Assembly: GCF_037392515.1 (NCBI RefSeq) | Contig: NC_090281.1 | Span: 43,500,645 to 43,564,644, forward strand | DNA: 64,000 nt | DNA from: Haliotis asinina | Lineage: Eukaryota; Mollusca; Gastropoda; Lepetellida; Haliotidae | Direction of reading: 5' to 3' | Shown here: in pieces, positions 57,501-64,000 of the stretch | Layout: each line of letters opens with the position of its first letter | How positions within the stretch are numbered: the stretch's first letter is position 1 | The notes under the pieces: model-generated | Told to the model about the DNA's origin: nothing | Databases searched by the model: none | What the model saw: the letters and a program-made list of their open reading frames with translations, nothing else | Position numbers and translations under genes: made by a program

Positions 57501-59674
57501 TCCTATTTACGTTGTCACAACGTTATGGCCTGGCGTTGTGACATATACGTCAGTTTGAAGTCGTCTCAAGGTTAAGGTTATTTGATGCTCACGTATTTTA
57601 CGTTGACTTAACGTTCTGCTTAACATTAATAGTTTAATAGTTCCCCATAGGTGAAAAGTACATAACAAACAAAGAAGACATTCACTTATTCGTCAGTTCG
57701 CATGTTGGTTTAGTTGTGCATTCTCTGAAGCTGCAGTGAAGAAATCTCAGAGTGAACAGTTTTCCAGAAAACCCTGTCGTGACACCAAGTTATGTAAGAA
57801 ACGTTGTTATAACGTTGCGATGAGCCCAACGCGCAAATCTGCAACGTTGTGATGACGTTGTGACATTAGGTTATAAAATGACGAAGTGCTTGGTGCATCT
57901 TGCCTGTTATAGGCGTGTTAGCCTCTTGTTGGGAGAAAGCGTGGAGGAATACAGGCATCAGGTGAAACAAACAACACTGATATGGTTCTGATATAATGTG
58001 TGCTAAACATTAGTGAACAAGATTCGAACCACGATATAGTGAAGCACCTATACACAAAGAATTGTAGCTGTGTAAATAGCAAGGTCACTGGGGGGATAAA
58101 CTCCTGAAAGGGTACTAGTAAGAGACGACAGACGGTACCTGGTGGTCAAGCTTGCTGAGTTGGTTGACATGCTTCATCGTATCCCATGTGAGCAGATCGA
58201 TGTTCATGCTGATGGTTGACTGGTCTCTGGTCTGGACTCGGCCTTTTTACATACCGCTGTCATATTGTTGGAATATTGCCTAGTGCGGCGTTAAAGAACA
58301 ACAATTTACACTGCTGCAACAGTAACATCTGCTGTGGTAAAAATGGAACTGAACATATGAAGCCATTTTGTCATAAATTTATGGGCTTGGGTTATGGTTA
58401 ACAATTGCCGATTTGTTGGTATATTTCTGTCCTAGGGGCTTACTACTATTACAACACAGAACCCGGGAAGAACTATGAAGAGACGATTCTTGACGTCAGA
58501 GCCTACGCCAATAGGACTGGTATTCCCTACAGGTTAGTCGCAGGAGAAACACGCCAACAGGATTGGTATTCCCTACAGGTTAGTCGCAGGAGAAATACGC
58601 CAACAGGATTGGTATTCCCTACAGTTTAGCCACAGGAGAAATACGCCAACAGGATTGGTATTCCCTACAGGTAAGTCGCAGGAGAAATACGCCAACAGAA
58701 CTGGTATTCCCTACAGTTCAGTCGCAGGAGAAATACGCCAACAGGACTGGTATACCATATAGAATAGTCGCACACTATCCGTGGCACCCCCTCTATGACA
58801 AACTATCCGTGACTCACTATCAGTAACAAACTCTCCGTGACTCCCTAAGCGTCACACACTTTCTGTGACGTTCTAACCGTGACACATTGTTCGTGACACC
58901 ACACTCAACTATCGGGAAGTGGGGATGAGGTTCACTGACGTGGGTGATGGATGTCATGATATCACACAAGTGTTGACAGATGCTCATGGTTTTATCTGGT
59001 TTGATTTAAACATATTTTATTTACAAAAAAGGGATTTGGGGTCAAATTATTCAAATCAAATGACTCGCACCCTGACCTGTACATATATACTGTTGTTGTT
59101 GGTATCCCTTTTATCTATACATTAGACATTACTGAGATGAAAGGCTTGAGAGCCCACTTTAAACCAGCAAAATAAAACACAGGCTAGTCTATAATATTCA
59201 ATTGCATATTGAATAAACAAGATAACAATGAATAACAGTTACAAATTTCTAATACAGTACTATATATTGGGTGGTTTCACATTAGTTTTCAACTCCCTGT
59301 GCACGTCCCAGCAAAAGCCACGCCACACGACTAGCATTTAGAAATTGCTGGAATCCCACACCCTTTTAATACCGAAAAGAAAAACAAGGGGAAGGCTGAT
59401 CCCCAGCCTACACTCAATGGTTGAAAATACACAGCCTAAGTTCAAGGTGGGAGTTCAAAACCACATTCAGCACTTTAATGGACTTTCGTGACCTGGAACA
59501 TCAGAACTTAATTTATGTGATATTATAATTAATAAAAACCACATAATCATAACAATATTGTTTTCCTTTCCCTTATAGATACGTCCAGTTCGATTCCTAC
59601 TTCTACCCTAAAGGACCCAAAGATGGTACGCTGACATGGGTTCCCATGGCCGACCTCTTTCCAAGTGGATTTCA
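51541..59674 (+). CDS. Secreted glycosidase-like protein, seven exons found, 3' incomplete
   Basis: Exons 51541-51595, 53856-54163, 55327-55478, 56777-57014, 57325-57430, 58436-58532 and 59579-59674 join with GT-AG borders and consistent phases (1, 0, 2, 0, 1, 2), giving at least 351 residues. Residues 1-18 are a signal peptide (IWLFLILPGVVYC). Residues 20-250 look beta-rich with several N-glycosylation sites (NGT, NVT, NAT) and contain GPLVLFDKGDNVVITAPFSQ and YETIMYYSSNGIN. Residues about 252-350 include YVGYWTDGGAYYYYNTEPGK, the helix-like DVRAYANRTGIPYR, YVQFDSYFYPKG and WVPMADLFPSGF. This pattern recalls barrel strands of GH31/GH36-type carbohydrate enzymes, but I cannot assign a family or catalytic residues. 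The last donor is phase 2, so more exons follow. Possibly digestive or extracellular; function is inferred. Confidence 0.8.
51609..51835. repeat. 9/18-bp repeat just inside intron 1
   Basis: About 25 copies of a 9-base unit alternating cagttctga, cagttcata and cggttcgta. Confidence 0.96.
52233..52388 (+). repeat. tRNA-derived SINE (family A)
   Basis: ctggttaaagtggtcgttcg (A box region), ggggtacaacgtgcgaag, tctggtgtcccccacagtca, gctggaatattgctaaaaga. Confidence 0.9.
53305..53555 (+). repeat. SINE-like family B, near full length
   Basis: gtgagtgagtttgatttcac, gtatggcggcggcctgtaat, gatcaacagcaggagcatc, accttcacggg. Inserted in intron 1 of the glycosidase-like gene. Confidence 0.94.
53572..53730 (+). 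repeat. SINE-like family B fragment
   Basis: aaatctgtaaataatcgagt, ccagacaatccagtgagc, gatcttcacggg. Confidence 0.9.
53856..54163 (+). CDS. Glycosidase-like gene exon 2
   Basis: tacttccag|GAACCG to CAGCAG|gtgagt, 102 codons. N-glycosylation sites and cysteines (QTICYDM, TGCIKTY) suggest an extracellular beta domain. Confidence 0.83.
54368..54565. repeat. Dispersed repeat family C copy
   Basis: agtctgtcatacacagcctg, atgcccatacaagtctag, tttcattatatta, gaccagttgttagtctagg. Confidence 0.85.
54983..55130 (+). repeat. tRNA-derived SINE (family A), near full length
   Basis: gtatcctagtgattaaaaca (A box), gtagattccctagatgggta, gtgtaaagcccatttctggt, aaaactaaactcactgag. Confidence 0.92.
55327..55478 (+). 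CDS. Glycosidase-like gene exon 3
   Basis: gatgtcccag|ATATTCC to GGAGT|gtgagt, 50 codons plus two bases. Encodes SGFPSFHIPELEPQLGYLSY. The minus-strand frame over the same bases is a shadow. Confidence 0.82.
55499..55892. mobile_element. hAT-type MITE
   Basis: 394 bases with matching inverted ends: AGGCTGCAACGATTC on the left and its complement ending at 55892 on the right. No coding capacity. Inserted 20 bases after the exon 3 donor. Confidence 0.8.
56250..56725 (-). repeat. Two SINE-like family B copies
   Basis: First about 56250-56550 (ttcagtaacccgtactgta, cactggttgtctggtag, aatattattgagagcggcg). Second about 56580-56725 (gatcaagtggtcgggct, ttacagaccgctgtcatata, tgctgagtgtgg). Confidence 0.85.
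56777..57014 (+). CDS. Glycosidase-like gene exon 4
   Basis: tttttttcag|ATTTACAG to AACGCG|gtacgt, one base plus 79 codons. Contains SGPLVLFDKGDNVVITAPFS and GIFGGAERLPVGYTYETIMY. Confidence 0.85.
57325..57430 (+). CDS. Glycosidase-like gene exon 5
   Basis: tcacaag|GCCATG to GATGGAG|gtgaga. Encodes MSDWGALMRRYYGKEN and YVGYWTDG. Confidence 0.84.
57480..57890. repeat. Cluster of AACGTT-type palindromes
   Basis: Many AACGTT/ACGTTGT(GA) motifs in about 400 bases of intron 5 (for example aacaacgttgttttgtgg, gtcacaacgttatgg, acgttgttataacgttgcg, aacgttgtgatgacgttgtg). Confidence 0.75.
58120..58300 (-). repeat. SINE-like family B copy
   Basis: gtggtcaagcttgctgagtt, ggttgacatgcttcatcgta, tttttacataccgctgtcat, gttggaatattgcctagtgc. 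Confidence 0.88.
58436..58532 (+). CDS. Glycosidase-like gene exon 6
   Basis: ctgtcctag|GGGCT to CCCTACAG|gttagt, phase 1 to 2. Encodes AYYYYNTEPGKNYEETILD and YANRTGIPYR. Its last 22 bases are repeated in the array that follows. Confidence 0.85.
58511..58770. repeat. 46-bp minisatellite built from the exon 6 splice donor
   Basis: About 5.7 copies of aacaggattggtattcccta plus caggttagtcgcaggagaaa and tacgcc. Donor dinucleotides survive in copies 1, 2 and 4. Copy 4 reads CAG|gtaagt at 58671, closer to consensus than the true donor CAG|gttagt. Confidence 0.96.
59579..59674 (+). CDS. Glycosidase-like gene exon 7
   Basis: cccttatag|ATACGTC to GATTTCA|gtaagt, phase 2-2. Encodes YVQFDSYFYPKGPKDG and WVPMADLFPSGF. 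The next exon was not found; a donor-bounded frame at 60301-60370 does not match in phase. Confidence 0.84.
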
Positions 59675-59704
59675 GTAAGTGATTAAGCCCGGCTGAGCCA
59701 AGGC

Positions 59705-59900
59705 CTACCCGTGAAGATCCGGCCAAGAATTGGTCATCAGTAACTCGGGTTAGACTTGATCTTCAGTTTCCCATGATTGTCGGAAGAGGCGACTTACGAG
59801 ATTGGGTGGTCAGGCTCTCTGAATTGGTTGACACACGACATCGTAGTGTATAGATCGCGTACATCGACACTGTGATATTACTGCAATATTGCTAAAATTC
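59705..59900 (-). repeat. SINE-like family B copy
   Basis: gatcttcagtttcccatgat, gattgggtggtcaggctc, ttggttgacacacgacatcg, aatattgctaaaattc. Confidence 0.85.
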
Positions 59901-60469
59901 TTTGCAAAATTACTTTGCGCAGAAAACTTACAATAGATAGATAAATAGAGAGATATGGTATATCGAGCTGAAAAGCGATCCTCTGACAAATGGACAGTGT
60001 GAGTCAAGAGTAACCTCCCCGAGAATATGGCAAGTCTGACTAATCTAAGCCCGCAGTTGGCACTGCTAGGGGAATTAAAGAATGACGCTTTACCAAGTGG
60101 CAACATACAGTGAAACATTCAGCAGTCAAAGTATACTTAGACTAAGTATTATGTGTTATAATCCCATACTGAGTCTGACAAACCCTAGTGGGTGCTCGCA
60201 TCAGCGAAACTTTTGAACTGACCAGCTTAACAAATCCCGAAAGTTAACTTTCGCACTCACCGTTTCAACCTTTACCTCGAATATGTTTTTACTCGAACAG
60301 TTCCGAATCTATTTTCCTCACGATCACTTCCCACTGATACACGCGGCGGGCGCCCTTATTTACAACAGTGAGTCATTAGTCGCTGAAAATAGCGTTTTTG
60401 TCAGTATTCCAGGATGTCTTCTTACAGAAATATTCGCTAATAGTAACCATGTCACTGGAAACCCATAAG

Positions 60470-60470
<1 letters not shown>

Positions 60471-60566
<96 letters not shown>

Positions 60567-60568
60567 AA

Positions 60569-60600
<32 letters not shown>
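60471..60600. repeat. (CA)n microsatellite
   Basis: About 60 CA repeats with a few interruptions, directly left of the Tc1-like element. Confidence 0.98.
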
Positions 60601-60601
<1 letters not shown>

Positions 60602-60608
60602 TGAACAT

Positions 60609-62140
60609 TAATTAAGCACCACCCAAAAAAATTGTCGATTGTAACAAAAAGGGATCAAAACAGAGGAGTCAACCAGTGATATCTAAATACACGTTTAGTT
60701 AGCATGAAATTCACGTGCTGACTCAAATGCATGCTATTCATGCTAAAGTTCTGTCATGGTACAAGCGACTGAGGGGTATAAAAGGTGAAAAAATGTATTC
60801 TCATTGCATTCCTATTGAGGCATCAGTAAGTGAACATTACTGAAATTGAACTATTTTGGACATGCCGATGACAATACCAGATGGCAGATTATTGGTATGC
60901 ACGAAGCTGGTTTGTCCTGTCTCAGCACTGGGTCCAGATTGAATATCAGTCACACTGTCGTTAGTCGCCTTGAAAGGAAACATGCGGTCACTGGTGACGT
61001 CAAGGATGGTCCAGGATGAGGAAGGCCTAGAAAGACCACTCCCCGTGATGACATTTGCCCTAATTCGCCCAGTGAGACGCAGGCCCTTGACCAATGCCAA
61101 AGATCTCAGAGAAAAATGGAGAGTGGATGTTAGTCTCTCAACAAGCACCATCCGAAGGAGGCTAAGGTACTCCGTGCACGTCGTCTAATCAGACGTCCCT
61201 TACTCATTGGCAGACACAAGGCTCAACGTTTGGCGTGGTGTAATCAACGGCAAAACCACATCCTGAGGACATAGCGCAGGATCCATTGGTCCGATGAAAG
61301 CCGTTTTCTACTTCCTGTTATTGATGGCCGTTGGCGAGTTTGGAGGAGGAATGAGGCTTATCAACAGGCTCTGTAATGGTGTGGGGATGTATCTCCCATG
61401 ACTGTAAGCTGAATCTTATCACAATTCAAGGGACACTCAATGGTCAAAGATACCAACAGGAAGTACTGGAAGCTGCTGTTGTCCCACATTTTGATAACCA
61501 ACCCCTCGCCAGTCGGCCAGTATTGAGGGACGATAATGCTAGGCCCCATCGTTTCAGAGCTGTTATTGCATACTTGCAGAACAATGCAGTTGACAGATTT
61601 CCTTGGCCTGCGAGAAGCCCTGATCTCAACCCAAATGAGCATTTATGGGACCATCTGGGGCGTCAAGTGCAAGTAAGGGATCCACCTGTTCAAAATGTAC
61701 AGGAATTAGCCCAGGCTCTCCATGAGGAATGGCAGAGGATTCCAATGATGCGCGTTCGGCGTTTGATTTCCAGCATGAGGAGGAGGGTTGCAGCAGTGAT
61801 CCGTGCGAAGGGAGGATACACTAAATACTAATCTCACCATTACTGTTGGCTGAGGATTGAACAGTGAACGTTTTTTGAGAACTTTGTGTGCGTTGGACCA
61901 CAGACATTGTCTGTGTGACCATAGTTTTGGACATGATTATTGATAACGTTTATAGTGTCCCCATATGACCGTCAATAAATTACAGCCGAAAGTAGCAGCA
62001 GTGTTGGTAGTTGATGGACTGACACTTTAGATGTTTCAGTTAACGAAATTATAACCATGTGTTTGGTTTCCATATCATGAATGACCAGTGTGTTGTGTTA
62101 AACACAGTCTTATAGCATGAAAATGGACGGTGCTTAATTT
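60609..62140 (+). mobile_element. Tc1-like DNA transposon, decayed
   Basis: About 1.5 kb between short inverted ends (aattaagcacc at 60610 and ggtgcttaatt at 62129) with TA beside both ends, as expected for Tc1/mariner. Encloses the broken transposase at 60863-61831. The terminal repeats beyond the first 11 bases are diverged. Confidence 0.75.
60863..61831 (+). pseudogene. Tc1-like DD34E transposase, broken
   Basis: The N-terminal part reads ADDNTRWQIIGMHEAGLS and SRLNISHTVVSRLERKH (helix-turn-helix), then a stop after VKDGPG, before GRPRKTTPRDD. A further stop precedes RIHWSDESRF (first catalytic Asp), and a frameshift lies near 61370. The C-terminal 151 codons from 61376 are intact, with LRDDNARPH (second Asp) and SPDLNPNEHLWD (Glu), 34 residues apart, ending GGYTKY. 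There is no functional product. Confidence 0.88.
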
Positions 62141-62394
62141 ATGCTCATGTGTATATTACAGGTCCAATATCTGTGTTAAACGCGGATTATCGTTTGTTGC
62201 CCATCGAGCCCTAAATAATAGCCATTGCATGATTGGTTAAATCCGTTCGGCCGTCTCGCGTTTGATTGGACGGTCATAGGTCGCTCAAATGTTAGCAGAT
62301 GCGACCTCCGACTAGCATTTGTTAAACTCAGTATAACAGTTTAACGGATAATACTGAGTGTAAGTTTACTTCGACTGTACATTCAGAGGACTGA

Positions 62395-62520
62395 GCCTTT
62401 CGTCTCTTGATCACCTATCACATCGGTACACTGTGTGAAGCCTATTTCTGATGCCCCCTGCCATGATATCGCTGTAATTATGTTAGAAGCGGCGCAAAAT
62501 CATACTCACCCACTCACTCA
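62395..62520 (+). repeat. tRNA-derived SINE (family A)
   Basis: ggtacactgtgtgaagccta, tctgatgccccctgccatga, agcggcgcaaaatcatactc, acccactcactca. Confidence 0.88.
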
Positions 62521-62554
62521 AATGTCCCGTTTGTATGATCTGGGATGGTTCACA

Positions 62555-62690
62555 TGAGATGCCACATGGGTTCGAATGCTTACCTGAATATACGATCTAT
62601 AAAGCCCATTTCTGATGTCCCCTGCCGTGATATTGTTTGAAATTCAATAATGCTAAAGGCGGCGTAAAACCTCACTCGCTCATTGGTGTC
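62555..62690 (+). repeat. tRNA-derived SINE (family A)
   Basis: tataaagcccatttctgatg, cccctgccgtgatattg, aatgctaaaggcggcgtaaa, cctcactcgctca. Confidence 0.88.
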
Positions 62691-64000
62691 TTTTTTAACT
62701 TTCTTATATCTCTCCACATGATGGCACTTTCTCAGTACCGCAGATACAACAACATGCAGTTATCTGTTATGAGTTTGTTCGGTATACGTTGTCATGAAGG
62801 GTCTGTGTGTTCTGGTGCCCATGGTTACCAAGCAACATTCTTATTATTGACCAAAATCATTGTATTCGCTCTGTGCCCGGTCTGATACACTTTGATATCA
62901 CCAGAACAATGTAATTATTGATGTTCCTTGTGTCTAACAGGGTCGTGTTACTGAGGATAGAATTATCCTATTTGTCACAAAAAAAAGCTATTTGTTTCTT
63001 CACGTGGAACACAAGCGGGAACACATCTGTTTTCGTTTCGTCTTTGTTTTAATTTTCACCTGGCGGTGTTTTATGAAATGTCTCCCGGGTAGAAATGTCC
63101 CGTGAGGCATATAACAGCATATTCATCTGTTCGTGGAGAATAGTTTCCGTCCTCGGCGATCTTCTAAAAAACGAGAGAAACAACCGAACAAAATTACAAC
63201 AAAACAGTGGGAACCATTAGCTAGTGCCATGCACTAGTACTCTGAACATTTAGAATGATGCATACAATCCAAGTCAAAGGAACGATCCCAAATGCAAGTG
63301 TGGTGGTTACAGGTGGTGCGACACGTGTGTTACACGTGACTGTAGTCGCACTGAAGGCCCTATACACAAAAGCGAAAAAAATGTCAAAGATAGTTAGCAA
63401 GAGCCATTGTTATTTCTTTTCCACCTGTTATTTTGTTATGTTATCAACAACAATACAATGTGGTTTGAGGAATATTCCGTATATGTGCCTACGCTAATGT
63501 ATTAAATAACAATAGAGTTGCTCCTTTAGATATCTGTTCATGCAATAATATTGGTCTTAAGTAAGCATTGTTTCCATTGGTGCTGAAGACCCCTTGCTCA
63601 GCAGGGCAAGCTGCGTCGATGAAGTCTGTAAGTACAGAATCCTTGTGTGGGCCCTCACGACCTCATTGTACACTAGTCCGTATTCTTCCAGCTGCATGTT
63701 TGATGCACATCAAGATCTAGATACTAGTAATTATATATAGTAGTCAATCAACCGATTGATCGATCGATTAATCAATCACTCAATCGGTCAAGCAATCATT
63801 ATTCAGTACTTAAAAAGGGCACAGACTTGCAGTACATTTAAAGTTTATTCATTTATAAATCATTTATAAATTCTTTTCTAAAACAATCCCTTTTCTTAAA
63901 CTCATAGCCAAAATAGATGCACAATGCCAGGCTCTGTAATAGTGATGTGATAGTATCTGCTTATATTGACAATATGTTTCTTGCACGTAGATGCATATAT
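62691..64000. other. Non-coding right edge of the window
   Basis: No exon matching the phase 2 donor of the glycosidase-like gene was found. A short run of atcaatc/gatcgat repeats lies near 63745-63800. Confidence 0.4.

Noticed and set aside
60283..60370. Possible exon 8 of the glycosidase-like gene (FPHDHFPLIHAAGALIYN) with acceptor gaacag and donor ACA|gtgagt
   Set aside because: Its acceptor phase (0) does not match the exon 7 donor (phase 2), and the phase 2 reading meets a stop. Left out unless an intermediate exon is found.
60360..60608. Frames of (CV)n and (HT)n
   Set aside because: Produced by the (CA)n repeat.

Overview
This is a stretch of animal nuclear DNA, most likely from a marine gastropod and probably an abalone (Haliotis). 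That is an inference from two abundant SINE-like families that share the tail gtgagtgagtttagttttac, a signature I associate with abalone DNA. It is supported by intron-rich genes with GT-AG junctions and by the gene families present. I see no bacterial-style operons, CRISPR arrays, rRNA genes or intact stand-alone tRNA genes. About 5% of the window is coding. The rest is introns, minisatellites, SINEs and decayed DNA transposons.

Four split genes were assembled by hand, joining exons only where the splice sites and reading-frame phases agree. (1) 11838-14832 (+), possibly ending at 17277: a secreted protein with a signal peptide, a PAN/apple-like domain, a small Cys-rich EB/EGF-like exon and a second PAN-like domain. 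(2) 20603-22368 (-): a secreted protein with an IgGFc-binding-protein N-terminal domain, incomplete at its 3' side. (3) 30893-44330 (-): a complete ten-exon kynurenine formamidase (arylformamidase, AFMID) of 317 residues, with the HGGYW oxyanion motif and the Ser152/Asp237/His269 triad. (4) 51541-59674 (+), continuing further right: a secreted protein of at least 351 residues whose C-terminal part looks like a carbohydrate-active TIM-barrel enzyme. I cannot name its family with certainty.

Layout: 1-11.8 kb is gene-poor, with a 0.7-kb trinucleotide array, a Tc1-like transposase fossil and a hairpin array. 11.8-22.4 kb holds the two small secreted-protein genes. 22.4-30.9 kb is mostly repeats, including an 18-bp satellite of about 1.5 kb and a degenerate inverted copy of the PAN first exon. 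30.9-44.3 kb is AFMID, with a TTAA-flanked transposon carrying a THAP-like fragment in one intron. 45-51 kb holds a 72-bp array and SINEs. 51.5-59.7 kb is the glycosidase-like gene. 60.6-62.1 kb is a decayed Tc1-like element.

The most unusual feature is that minisatellites repeatedly arise on or beside exon edges. The AFMID oxyanion-hole exon is present about ten times in tandem with its splice acceptor. The 5' splice junctions of PAN exon 1 and glycosidase-like exon 6 are the repeat units of arrays of about 12 and 6 copies. Two further donors are followed within about 30 bases by arrays. I found no clearly undescribed enzyme system or defence island. The genes do not form one pathway: AFMID is a housekeeping tryptophan-catabolism enzyme, and the other three look secreted (mucus, immune or digestive type) by family analogy.
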